Shown piece by piece: positions 35,083 through 43,378 of a stretch of 64,000 bases of DNA. The stretch spans positions 62,001-126,000 of the forward strand of contig NZ_JAFEUL010000001.1 of the NCBI RefSeq assembly GCF_016901225.1. The letters run 5' to 3'. Position numbers and translations under genes: made by a program. Under the pieces are notes generated by a model. It was not told where the DNA came from and searched no databases. It saw only the letters and a list, made by a program, of their open reading frames with translations. This DNA is from Actibacterium sp. 188UL27-1. GTDB taxonomy: Bacteria; Pseudomonadota; Alphaproteobacteria; Rhodobacterales; Rhodobacteraceae. Within the stretch, counting starts at the first letter, position 1, and each line of letters starts with the position of its first letter.

Positions 35083-36048
35083 ATGGGGAGCCAGCTGGAT
35101 ATTCCAGAGAACACGGATACGGTCGCCGACGCCATCGCCGGAAACTGGGTCGATACCTTGGCGCCCAAGGCGATCCGACCCTATCTGCGCCTGTCGCGGG
35201 CGGATCGGCCCATCGGGACGTGGCTGTTATTGCTGCCATGCTGGTGGGGGCTTTTGCTGGCGGCATCGTCGACGGATCCGCGGTGGGAAGATCTGTGGAT
35301 CGCCCTTGGCTGCGCGATCGGTGCATTTCTGATGCGCGGGGCGGGTTGTACTTGGAACGACATCACGGACCGGGATTTCGATGCCCAGGTTGCGCGCACA
35401 CGTTCCCGCCCGATCCCGTCGGGCCAGGCGACGGTGCGCGGCGCGATGATCTGGCTGGTGATCCAGTCGCTTTTGGCCTTTGGCATTTTGCTTACCTTTC
35501 ATCCGACGGCGATCTGGCTGGGCATCGGGTCGCTTGCGCTGGTCGCGATCTATCCCTTCGCCAAGCGGTTCACCTGGTGGCCCCAGGTGTTTTTGGGGTT
35601 GGCCTTTAACTGGGGCGCCTTGTTGGCCTGGGCCGCCCATACCGGGTCCCTGTCGGTAGCACCGGTTTTTCTGTACCTTGCCGGGATCGCCTGGACGCTG
35701 TTTTACGACACGATCTATGCCCATCAGGATATCGAAGACGACGCCATGATTGGCGTCAAATCAACCGCCCGCCTGTTTGGTGAGAACAGCCGCGCCTGGC
35801 TGCGCGGTTTCATGGTCGCGACCGTCCTGCTTTTGACATTGGCCATCATCCTCGCCTTGGGGACGACAACCAACCCGGTTGCCTTGGCCCTGGCGTTGGG
35901 GGGCGCATGGGCGATGGGGTGGCACATGACCTGGCAGTTGAGCCGGGTTGATCTGGAAGAGCCGGAGAGCTGCTGGTCCGCCTTTTTGTCGAACCGTGAT
36001 GCAGGGCTGATCCCTGTGGCGTTTCTTAGCCTTGTTTTATTCGCATGA
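35083..36048 (+). CDS. ubiA: 4-hydroxybenzoate polyprenyltransferase
   Basis: 321 residues, eight to nine membrane helices. The two Asp-rich active-site motifs are NDITDRDFDAQVARTRSRPIPSG and DTIYAHQDIEDDAMIGVKSTARLFG. It attaches the polyprenyl tail to 4-hydroxybenzoate in the inner membrane, the second committed step of ubiquinone synthesis. AAGGGG lies six bases upstream of the ATG. The promoter must overlap rsmE coding sequence. Confidence 0.95.
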   Translation: MGSQLDIPENTDTVADAIAGNWVDTLAPKAIRPYLRLSRADRPIGTWLLLLPCWWGLLLAASSTDPRWEDLWIALGCAIGAFLMRGAGCTWNDITDRDFDAQVARTRSRPIPSGQATVRGAMIWLVIQSLLAFGILLTFHPTAIWLGIGSLALVAIYPFAKRFTWWPQVFLGLAFNWGALLAWAAHTGSLSVAPVFLYLAGIAWTLFYDTIYAHQDIEDDAMIGVKSTARLFGENSRAWLRGFMVATVLLLTLAIILALGTTTNPVALALALGGAWAMGWHMTWQLSRVDLEEPESCWSAFLSNRDAGLIPVAFLSLVLFA

Positions 36049-36107
36049 TTGAACCTGTGGCGGTGGCGGTCTACACCGTTTGGATTGAAATTGCCTGATA
36101 GGATGAC

Positions 36108-38030
36108 ATGCGCCTCGGTCCCAAGATCCTGACGATATCTGCCTTTGTCCTTGCCGCTTTGGTGGCTGTCGGTTCCGCCGTTCTGTCAGCGGGGCTGATC
36201 GAACGCGTATCGGGATCCACCGTAAAGACGGCTCTGCTGGATGCGGGTCACGACTGGGCCGATGTCCAGACAGATGGTTTGGAAGTGATTCTGACCGGCA
36301 CCGCCCCGAGCGAGGCATTGCGCCTGCGTGCCGTAGCGGTCACCGGAAGCATCGTGGATGCGACCCGCGTGATCGACGGGATGGATGTCAAGGCCGCGGA
36401 ACCTCTGGCGCCCCCGCGTTTTTCGGTCGAATTGCTGCGCAATGATGAAGGGATTTCCCTGATCGGTCTTGTGCCCGCGGCATTCGACCGGGCCGAGATC
36501 ATCGATCCGATCCAAAACCTGGCCAATGGGGTGCGGGTGACCGATCTGTTGGAAACCGCAGACTATCCCGAGCCGGACGGATGGCGCAAGGCCGTGTCGT
36601 TCGGGTTGGAGGCGCTGGAGGATCTGCCGCGGTCCAAGATTTCCATTGCGGCGGGGGAGGTGCGCGTCACGGCCATTTCACGCGATGGTGCAGAGAAAAG
36701 CCGGCTTGAGACGCGGCTGGCCCGCTCTGCCCCGCGCGGGCTGCGATTGGCCCTCAACATCACGGCACCGCGGCCCGTTATCACGCCATTCACCCTGCGC
36801 TTTACCAGCGATGTTGGGAATGGGATCGCACCGCGATTTGATGCCTGTTCGGCTGAAAGCCAGGTCTCCCGCGCGCGCATCCTGGCGGCGGCCCGCAAGC
36901 TGGGTTTGGAGGGGAAGGCCGATTGCACCCTGGGTCTGGGTGTGCCCACGACCGAATGGTCTGAAGCGGCGGAACAGGCGATAGCGGCCGTTGGCGAACT
37001 GGGTGGTGGATCTGTGACCATGTCGGACGTGGATATCACGCTGGTTGCCCTGCCCAGCACGCCGCAATCCAATTTTGACCGCGTTGTTGGCGAGCTGGAA
37101 AGCAACCTGCCGGAGGTCTTTTCGCTGTATTCCGTTTTGCCGGAGCCGGTGAAAGTAGACGGGACAGGCGATCAGGATAGCGGCCCGCCCGAATTTGTGG
37201 CGACCCGGAGCCCCGAAGGCCAGGTGCAGCTGCGCGGGCGGCTGACCGATGCCAAGGTGCGAGAGGCCGTTGAAAGCTTTGCCCGCGCGCGGTTCGGAAC
37301 GAAATCGGTTTATGCTGCGGCGCGCCTTGACCCGGAATTGCCCGAAGGCTGGCCCATTCGGGTCTTGGCGGGGCTTCAGGCGCTTTCGGAATTGGCCCAT
37401 GGTTCGGTCGTGGTGCAGCCCGATTATCTGGAACTGCGCGGTACCAGCGGCAGCAAGGATGCGAGTGACACCGTGTCACGTCTGCTGTCGGAAAGTCTGG
37501 GCGATGCCCAGAATTTTGAGATCGCGGTCAGCTATGATGAAAAGCTGGATCCGCTGGCAGCCATTCCCACACCGAAAGAGTGTTTGACCCGGATCAACCA
37601 AATCCTGACCACCAGCAAGATCACGTTTGAGCCGGGCTCGGCCGATCTGGCGGGGCCCTCGCAAGGGATCATGGACAGCGTTGCCGAGGTGTTCAAAACC
37701 TGTCGCAAGGTGACCATGGATATCGAGATTGGGGGTCACACCGACAGTCAGGGTCGGGAGGAAATGAACCGCTCCCTCAGCCAGCAACGCGCCGATGCCG
37801 TTTTGAACGCCTTGATTGAACGGCGCGTGCTGACCGGAAATATTACGTCTCGGGGCTATGGCGAAACCACGCCGATTGCGGATAATGACACGGAGGAGGG
37901 CCGCGAAGCCAACCGCCGGATCGAGTTTCGGTTGATCGACGCGGTTCAGGTGATCGGACCGGTGCAGGATCCTGCTGAACAGCCCGCAGCCAGCGAAGAC
38001 CAAGAAGAAGACGAGACGGCCAGTGAATAG
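36108..38030 (+). CDS. OmpA-domain envelope protein with three internal repeats
   Basis: 640 residues. An N-terminal signal/anchor (ILTISAFVLAALVAVGSAVLSAGLIERV) is followed by a BON-like segment (about 45-95). Three copies of a ~60-residue helix-beta repeat begin with a Trp at about 159, 284 and 415 and share the pattern ALEAL..L..GSV.V....L.L. The C-terminal OmpA domain (about 500-610) has IGGHTDSQGREEMN, LSQQRADAVLNALI and NRRIEFRLI for peptidoglycan binding. The tail is acidic (EDQEEDETASE). It probably bridges the membrane and cell wall. It overlaps the next gene by 8 bases. Confidence 0.85.
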   Translation: MRLGPKILTISAFVLAALVAVGSAVLSAGLIERVSGSTVKTALLDAGHDWADVQTDGLEVILTGTAPSEALRLRAVAVTGSIVDATRVIDGMDVKAAEPLAPPRFSVELLRNDEGISLIGLVPAAFDRAEIIDPIQNLANGVRVTDLLETADYPEPDGWRKAVSFGLEALEDLPRSKISIAAGEVRVTAISRDGAEKSRLETRLARSAPRGLRLALNITAPRPVITPFTLRFTSDVGNGIAPRFDACSAESQVSRARILAAARKLGLEGKADCTLGLGVPTTEWSEAAEQAIAAVGELGGGSVTMSDVDITLVALPSTPQSNFDRVVGELESNLPEVFSLYSVLPEPVKVDGTGDQDSGPPEFVATRSPEGQVQLRGRLTDAKVREAVESFARARFGTKSVYAAARLDPELPEGWPIRVLAGLQALSELAHGSVVVQPDYLELRGTSGSKDASDTVSRLLSESLGDAQNFEIAVSYDEKLDPLAAIPTPKECLTRINQILTTSKITFEPGSADLAGPSQGIMDSVAEVFKTCRKVTMDIEIGGHTDSQGREEMNRSLSQQRADAVLNALIERRVLTGNITSRGYGETTPIADNDTEEGREANRRIEFRLIDAVQVIGPVQDPAEQPAASEDQEEDETASE

Positions 38031-38352
38031 AACTGAATTTATCTTGGTGACGGCGATCATTTTGTTCGTCGCCTTTTTGCTGGGATGGTTTGCCAGTTGG
38101 GTGATCCATCGCATCACTCGGGTGACCCAGTCGGAAATGGGTGAGTTGGACAAGATGGCACAGTCGCTGCACGAGGCGGAGGAGACGCGGGATCAGGCGA
38201 TCACCTATCTGCAGCAGCGCGAGGCCGAGATGACCAATCAGTTGTCCCAGACCGAGGCGGAGTTGAAAGCTGCGATGGATGGACTGCGCGAGGCCCGGCA
38301 GGAAGCCGAGGAATTGCGCGCCTATATCGAACGTCAAAACGTCGGGGCCTGA
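38023..38352 (+). CDS. single-helix membrane protein with coiled coil
   Basis: 109 residues from a GTG that overlaps the OmpA-protein stop by 8 bases. One N-terminal membrane helix (FILVTAIILFVAFLLGWFASWVI) is followed by a heptad-patterned coiled coil (GELDKMAQSLHEAEETRDQAITYLQQREAEMTNQLSQTEAELKAAMDGLREARQEAEELRAYIERQ) facing the cytoplasm. It is of the length and layout of small alphaproteobacterial envelope proteins without known function. Overlap with the OmpA-domain gene suggests a joint role. Confidence 0.8.
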   Translation: MNRTEFILVTAIILFVAFLLGWFASWVIHRITRVTQSEMGELDKMAQSLHEAEETRDQAITYLQQREAEMTNQLSQTEAELKAAMDGLREARQEAEELRAYIERQNVGA

Positions 38353-38363
38353 GGGTGCCCGGC

Positions 38364-39146
38364 ATGTCGGGGACTATGCCGGTTACTTATGTTGATACCG
38401 CCACTGCCATCGCGCGATCCGGTTTGCGGATGACCGTGGTGGAGGGTGTGCCAAGCCCCTGGGGGGAGGCCGCCAAGGGGATTTGGCACGTCAAGGACCT
38501 GCCTTGGGTGGCGACGCGTCTGGACCCGACCGACCCCGTGCAGGTCGAATGGACCGGACGACAAAGCGCGCCCGTTGTCTTGTATGATAAGGAACCCCCG
38601 CGTGACCGCTGGATCGACATCCTGCTTTTGGCAGAGCGTTTGGCGCCATCGCCCGCGCTGGTTCCCAAGGATCCGGTTGATCGCGCGCTTGCCATCGGTC
38701 TGTCCCATGAAATCTGTGGCGAACATGGTTTGGCGTGGTCAAGGCGGCTGTGGCTGACCCATCTCGGCCTGAACGGGAGGGGTGGCTTTAGTGCCATGGT
38801 GAGCGCTTATCTGGCTGCCAAATATGCCTATGATGCCAATATCGCACAGACCGCACCACAGCGGATCCGGGCCCTTCTTGGCCTTTTTGCGGCGCGGCTC
38901 AAGGCGCAACGGGCACGGGGCAGCGATTACCTGATGGGGGACGGGATCAGCTGCGTGGACATTTATCTGGCCACGGCGATGGCGCTTTTTCGACCCTTGC
39001 CGCAGGCCCAGTGTGAGATGCGCGCGCAGACCCGGACAGCATTTGAAACCACGGATCCAGAGACTGAAGCAGCGCTTGATCCGATCCTTCTGAAGCATCG
39101 TGACGCGATCTATGCGCGGCACTTGGAGTTGCCACTGTCGCTTTGA
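38364..39146 (+). CDS. glutathione S-transferase-fold protein
   Basis: 260 residues from ATG 38364, which has GAGGG eight bases upstream; a GTG at 38355 is the alternative. The N-terminal part reads as a thioredoxin-like half in which the usual glutathione site is altered (VEGVPSPWGEAAKGIWHVKDLPWVAT, then APVVLYDKEPPRDRWIDILLLAERL), followed by an all-helical half with DYLMGDGISCVDIYLATAMALF. That last segment is the folding motif of GST C-terminal domains. The catalytic Ser/Cys is not obvious, so enzymatic activity is uncertain. Confidence 0.65.
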   Translation: MSGTMPVTYVDTATAIARSGLRMTVVEGVPSPWGEAAKGIWHVKDLPWVATRLDPTDPVQVEWTGRQSAPVVLYDKEPPRDRWIDILLLAERLAPSPALVPKDPVDRALAIGLSHEICGEHGLAWSRRLWLTHLGLNGRGGFSAMVSAYLAAKYAYDANIAQTAPQRIRALLGLFAARLKAQRARGSDYLMGDGISCVDIYLATAMALFRPLPQAQCEMRAQTRTAFETTDPETEAALDPILLKHRDAIYARHLELPLSL

Positions 39147-39323
39147 TCCCGGCAATGTGGCCTGCGCCTGCCCAGACCGTGATGGACTGCGCCAAAGACT
39201 GGCATGCTCGTGGGGCGCTATGACAGGGCCCGATCCCAACCCGACCGTGTCCCTGTGACCATAAATCAGGCCACGGCCCCTTTGACCGCGCGGTAGGGCC
39301 GCGGTCACCCGCACGTTTCTTGA

Positions 39324-39352
39324 CTTCACCCGGATGCGCCATCATGTAGCGC
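39324..39352 (+). promoter_or_regulatory. promoter candidate of the lepB-rnc-era-recO operon
   Basis: TTGACT (39324-39329) and CATGTA (39347-39352) are 17 bases apart and end 28 bases ahead of the lepB start. The -35 is good and the -10 is weak. The rest of the 234-base gap holds only a weak GACCGCG/CGCGGTC hairpin at 39288-39310. Confidence 0.35.
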
Positions 39353-39380
39353 GAGCACAGAAAACAGGGGCACCCCGCAT

Positions 39381-40175
39381 ATGTCGACCACCGAGGCGAG
39401 CGAGAACTGGTTCATAGAGACCGTGAAGACGGTGGTTTACGCGTTGCTCATCGCCGGGGTGTTTCGCACGCTTCTGTTCCAGCCTTTCTGGATCCCGTCG
39501 GGCTCCATGAAAGAGACACTATTGATCGGGGATTTCCTGTTCGTCAACAAGATGGCCTACGGATATTCAAAGCATTCCTGCCCCTTTTCGTTCTGCCCCT
39601 TTGATGGTCGAATCTGGGGCGGCGAGCCCGAGCGGGGCGATGTTGTCGTTTTCCGCCATCCGGTAAACAATCAGGATTTCATCAAGCGCCTGGTGGGCAT
39701 GCCCGGCGACCGGGTTCAGGTGAAGGAAGGCATCCTGCATATCAACGGGACGGCCCTGAAAACCGAACCCGCGGGTACCTTTGAAGAGGTCTATGAACCC
39801 CAGGGGATCGAAAACATCACCCCAAAATGCATCAATGCGCCTGTCGGCGTCGGCGGCACCTGCATCAAGGACAAGTTCGTGGAGACCAATCCCGAGGGTC
39901 GGTCCTATGAGGTTTTGAGTGCCGGTCAGTTCCTGAATATCCAGCAGGACCAGACCCCAGTCTTTACCGTGCCCGAGGGTCATTACTTTTTGATGGGGGA
40001 TAATCGCGATAACTCCACCGATAGCCGCGTCGGCCAGGTCTCCCGCGGGGTTGGTTTCGTGCCTTATGAAAATCTAATCGGGCGAGCAGACCGCATCATG
40101 TTCTCCTCTGGCGGCAAGTCGCTGTTCTTTTTCTGGACATGGCGGTCAGATCGGTTCTTCAAGGCGGTCAATTGA
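39381..40175 (+). CDS. lepB: signal peptidase I
   Basis: 264 residues. A membrane helix (VYALLIAGVFRTLLF) leads into the catalytic Ser box WIPSGSMKETLLIGDFLFVNK. The general-base Lys lies in FRHPVNNQDFIKRLVGMPGDRVQ, and box E is MGDNRDNSTDSR near the C terminus. It cleaves Sec and Tat signal peptides at the outer face of the inner membrane. It heads the row lepB-(fragment)-rnc-era-DUF1491-recO, a standard order in this bacterial group. Confidence 0.96.
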   Translation: MSTTEASENWFIETVKTVVYALLIAGVFRTLLFQPFWIPSGSMKETLLIGDFLFVNKMAYGYSKHSCPFSFCPFDGRIWGGEPERGDVVVFRHPVNNQDFIKRLVGMPGDRVQVKEGILHINGTALKTEPAGTFEEVYEPQGIENITPKCINAPVGVGGTCIKDKFVETNPEGRSYEVLSAGQFLNIQQDQTPVFTVPEGHYFLMGDNRDNSTDSRVGQVSRGVGFVPYENLIGRADRIMFSSGGKSLFFFWTWRSDRFFKAVN

Positions 40176-40260
40176 TCCGGGCATTGATCGGTTTTGGTTG
40201 GGGCCGCCGGTGCGTGCCGGTTTGGTGGTGTGACGTTCGCCTTATGCATCTGGCGCTGAT

Positions 40261-40479
40261 ATGAAATCCGCGCGACAGAACCAGACCTCCCTGTTTGAGG
40301 TGCCGGAAAACCACCTGTTCATTACGGGGGATAACCGGGACAACTCAATGGATAGCCGTGTGCCGCAGTCGCCTGGCGGGCCCGGTTTTGTCCCGATGGA
40401 GAATTTGACCGGGCGGGCCGATCTCATCTTGGTCTGGCTCGACGGACAGCCCAGGCGCCTGTTTCGGACGTTGCGATGA
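40261..40479 (+). pseudogene. C-terminal fragment of a second signal peptidase I
   Basis: 72 residues that align with only the C-terminal quarter of signal peptidase I: SLFEVPENHLFITGDNRDNS then [20 protein letters not shown] and LFRTLR. The box E motif is intact, but the membrane anchor, catalytic Ser and Lys are all absent, and a TGA lies in frame at 40231. Relative to the neighbouring lepB about half the residues differ, so it is not a recent copy. The frame is open to its end and its TGA overlaps the rnc ATG by 4 bases, so it may persist because it couples translation to rnc. Confidence 0.75.
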
Positions 40480-41162
40480 AGCTGTCCGCTGAACTCAACC
40501 AGTTCTCCGACCGGCTGGGATACCGATTTGCGCGCCCGGCCTTTCTGGTGGAGGCGGTGACCCATGGATCGCTGGCCAGCGGAGAGCGGGCCGACAATCA
40601 ACGGTTGGAGTTTTTGGGCGACCGCGTGCTGGGCCTTGTGATGGCCGAGGCCGTGTTGCAAGCCGATCCTGCCGCCAATGAGGGGCTTTTGGCGCCCCGG
40701 TTCAACGCCCTGGTCCGCAAGGAGGCGTGCGCTGACGTTGCCCGTGATATCGGGCTGGGCGATGTGCTGAAGCTCGGCCGCTCTGAAATGCTATCGGGCG
40801 GACGACGCAAGGATGCGCTGCTGGCCGACGCCATGGAGGCCGTGATCGCCGCGGTCTACCTGGATGGGGGCTTTGCCGCCGCCCGGGATATGGTGATGCG
40901 GCTTTGGGGCGCGCGCATCGGGCGGGTCGCAGAAGACGCCCGTGACCCCAAAACTGCCTTGCAGGAATGGGCACAGGCCCGCAAGATGCCCCCGCCGCAA
41001 TATGTGGAAGTGGCCCGCGACGGCCCGGACCATGCGCCGCAATTCACGATTGCGGCCAAGCTGGCAAATGGCGCGCAGGCCCAGGCTGTGGCAGGCTCGA
41101 AACGCCAGGCGGAACAGGCCGCTGCCGCCGACCTTCTGACGCGGATGGAGACCGAGACATGA
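40476..41162 (+). CDS. rnc: ribonuclease III
   Basis: 228 residues. The signature [20 protein letters not shown] (about residues 43-62) carries the catalytic acidic residues, and [18 protein letters not shown] supplies the second set. A C-terminal double-stranded RNA-binding domain follows ([36 protein letters not shown]). It processes rRNA precursors and other duplex RNAs. Both ends overlap neighbours by ATGA, tying it to the lepB fragment and to era. Confidence 0.96.
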   Translation: MKLSAELNQFSDRLGYRFARPAFLVEAVTHGSLASGERADNQRLEFLGDRVLGLVMAEAVLQADPAANEGLLAPRFNALVRKEACADVARDIGLGDVLKLGRSEMLSGGRRKDALLADAMEAVIAAVYLDGGFAAARDMVMRLWGARIGRVAEDARDPKTALQEWAQARKMPPPQYVEVARDGPDHAPQFTIAAKLANGAQAQAVAGSKRQAEQAAAADLLTRMETET

Positions 41163-42097
41163 CAGATTATGACCGTGTTGGCGGGCCGGAGGGACAGGCC
41201 CGCGCCGGGTTCGTCGCCCTGATCGGAGAGCCGAATGCTGGCAAATCGACCCTCTTGAACCGTATGGTGGGTGCCAAGGTCAGCATTGTCACCCACAAGG
41301 TGCAGACGACCCGTACCCGGATCCGCGGCGTGGCGATGGAGGGCGCGACCCAGATCGTTTTTGTCGACACGCCGGGCCTTTTCCGTCCGCGCCGCAGGCT
41401 GGACCGGGCCATGGTCGCCGCTGCCTGGGGCGGGGCTGCGGATGCTGATCTGGTGGTGCTGCTGGTCGAGGCCCATCGCGGCCTGACGGATGGGGTGCAG
41501 GCGATTATCGATTCCCTGGCCGACCGGGCCGGTGATCATCCCGTCGCCTTGGCCATCAACAAAATCGACCGTGTGAAAGCCGAAGTGCTGCTGGCGTTGT
41601 CGGCAAAGTTGAACGAGGCTTACCCGTTCACGCAGACCTTCATGATCTCTGCCGAAAAGGGGCATGGCGTCACCGATTTGCGGACCTGGCTGGCCGAGAC
41701 TTTGCCCAACGGCCCCTGGATGTACCCCGAAGATCAGATCGCCGATCTGCCCCTGCGCATGATTGCCGCTGAGATGACGCGCGAAAAGCTGACCCTGCGC
41801 CTGCACCAGGAACTGCCCTACCAGCTGACGGTCGAGACCGAGAGCTGGGAAGAGCGCAAAGACGGCTCTGTCAAGATCGATCAGATCGTCTATGTGGCGC
41901 GTGATGGCCACAAGGGTATCCTGCTGGGCCATAAGGGTGAGACGATGAAAGGGGTCAGTCAGGCGTCGCGATTGGAACTGGAAGAGTTCCTGGATCGGCG
42001 CGTTCATCTGTTCGTGCAGGTCAAGGTCCGGCCCGGTTGGCTGGACGAGGCAGAGCGCTATGCCGAGATGGGCCTTGATTTCAAGGATGGGGCGTAA
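41159..42097 (+). CDS. era: GTPase Era
   Basis: 312 residues. G motifs are [16 protein letters not shown] (G1), [14 protein letters not shown] (G3) and INKIDRVK (G4), followed by a C-terminal KH domain ([21 protein letters not shown] and [10 protein letters not shown]-like [12 protein letters not shown]). It binds the 3' end of 16S rRNA and helps assemble the small ribosomal subunit. The start overlaps the rnc stop by 4 bases. Confidence 0.97.
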   Translation: MTDYDRVGGPEGQARAGFVALIGEPNAGKSTLLNRMVGAKVSIVTHKVQTTRTRIRGVAMEGATQIVFVDTPGLFRPRRRLDRAMVAAAWGGAADADLVVLLVEAHRGLTDGVQAIIDSLADRAGDHPVALAINKIDRVKAEVLLALSAKLNEAYPFTQTFMISAEKGHGVTDLRTWLAETLPNGPWMYPEDQIADLPLRMIAAEMTREKLTLRLHQELPYQLTVETESWEERKDGSVKIDQIVYVARDGHKGILLGHKGETMKGVSQASRLELEEFLDRRVHLFVQVKVRPGWLDEAERYAEMGLDFKDGA

Positions 42098-42103
42098 CGT
42101 GCC

Positions 42104-42433
42104 ATGATGGCCCGACTGACCTCTGGTCTATGGGTCGATGCCTATCTGCGGCGGCTGGATCTGGATCTGATCCCGGCCTTCATCGTGGCGCGGGGCGATG
42201 CGACGGCGGGTGCCGTTCTGGTAAAGCTGGCCACATTGGACGGGCGGGCGCAGGTCTTTCAGCGGGTCATGGCCATGGACGGCTCTCGCCCCTGGGACGT
42301 GCTGGCCGAAGGTGCCGAGACCGAGGTTGACGCGGCGATCACCCGCCAGCGCAGCTTTGACCCTGACCTGTGGGTGATCGAGGTCGAGAGCCGCCAGGGT
42401 CGTCATCTGCTGGATCAGCCGGGGCTGGAGTGA
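42104..42433 (+). CDS. DUF1491 family protein
   Basis: 109 residues. The pattern [38 protein letters not shown] with the later [28 protein letters not shown] matches DUF1491, a small alphaproteobacterial family regularly found between era and recO. Function is unknown. Its stop and the recO start share one base (TGATG). Confidence 0.88.
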   Translation: MMARLTSGLWVDAYLRRLDLDLIPAFIVARGDATAGAVLVKLATLDGRAQVFQRVMAMDGSRPWDVLAEGAETEVDAAITRQRSFDPDLWVIEVESRQGRHLLDQPGLE

Positions 42434-43191
42434 TGGAATGGCGCGACGAAGGCGTGCTGCTGTCGGTCCGTCGCCATGGTGAAAGTGCGGCCATCATTGA
42501 TGTCTTTACGGTCGAGCATGGCCGCCATGCAGGTGTTGTGCGCGGCGGGGGCAGCCGCAAGATGCACCCCGTTTTGCAGCCGGGTGCCCAGTTACAGGTC
42601 GAATGGCGGGCCCGCCTTGAAGATCACTTGGGCGTCTACAGTGTTGAACCGCTCCGAAGCCGCTCTGCCGCTGTGATGGCGGATCGGGCGGCTTTGGCCG
42701 GGCTCAACGCGATCTCGGCCCTGTTGGGGTTCGCGCTGCCGGAACGCGCAAGCTATCCCGCGCTCTACGCGCAGACCCAAACGGTGTTGGACCTGCTGGG
42801 ACACAGCGAATTGTGGCCCCTGGCCTACCTGCGTTGGGAATTGGCGCTGCTGGAGGAGATGGGGTTTGGCCTGGACCTTGGTCAATGTGCTGCCACCGGT
42901 GCGGTCGATGATCTGCGTTACGTCTCCCCCCGTACGGGCCGGGCGGTCAGTGCGGCAGGGGCCGGCGTTTGGGCTGACCGTTTGCTCCCCCTTCCGGCCT
43001 GCCTGTTGGGTGGATTGCCCGCGCCGGGAGAGATCGCGCAGGGGCTGGTCACGACCGGTCATTTCCTGGAACATCACGTGCGACCGTCGTTGGGCGACAA
43101 GCCTTTGCCGCAAGCCCGGACCCGGTTGGTCAAGATATTGTCGCGCCCGTCAGAAGATCTGTCAGGCCATACGCAGTCAGAAACGCCATAA
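42433..43191 (+). CDS. recO: DNA repair protein RecO
   Basis: 252 residues from ATG 42433. The N-terminal OB fold ([38 protein letters not shown]) is followed by a helical domain with [44 protein letters not shown]. RecO loads RecA with RecR at single-strand gaps. The Cys cluster seen in some RecO zinc domains is reduced to a single CAATG. It ends the lepB operon. Confidence 0.93.
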   Translation: MEWRDEGVLLSVRRHGESAAIIDVFTVEHGRHAGVVRGGGSRKMHPVLQPGAQLQVEWRARLEDHLGVYSVEPLRSRSAAVMADRAALAGLNAISALLGFALPERASYPALYAQTQTVLDLLGHSELWPLAYLRWELALLEEMGFGLDLGQCAATGAVDDLRYVSPRTGRAVSAAGAGVWADRLLPLPACLLGGLPAPGEIAQGLVTTGHFLEHHVRPSLGDKPLPQARTRLVKILSRPSEDLSGHTQSETP

Positions 43192-43339
43192 TACCTCTGC
43201 CATGCCGTTGATAATGCGGGATTGTTGCTGTTCTGCACTCGCCCGGACGGTGCAATCTCGTTACATTTGCTCCCGTAAAGGGACGCTGGCAAACGGCGCC
43301 CGTGGGTATTGGGCAGACTTATGAATAATCAGGTGTGGT

Positions 43340-43373
43340 GGAGGTTGAACCTCCCTCTTCGCGCGCGTGGAGG
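43340..43373 (+). promoter_or_regulatory. possible SD/anti-SD RNA switch ahead of the Hint-domain gene
   Basis: GGAGGTT (43340-43346), G, AACCTCC (43348-43354) is an odd palindrome. Its CCTCC (43350-43354) can pair either with the GGAGG at 43340-43344 or with the true ribosome site GGAGG at 43369-43373, five bases before the ATG at 43379. The two pairings exclude each other. Confidence 0.4.
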
Positions 43374-43378
43374 CCGTT

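Noticed and set aside
39288-39310. GACCGCG/CGCGGTC hairpin in front of lepB
   Set aside because: 7-bp stem without T-run, close to chance level in GC-rich DNA; not called as a terminator.
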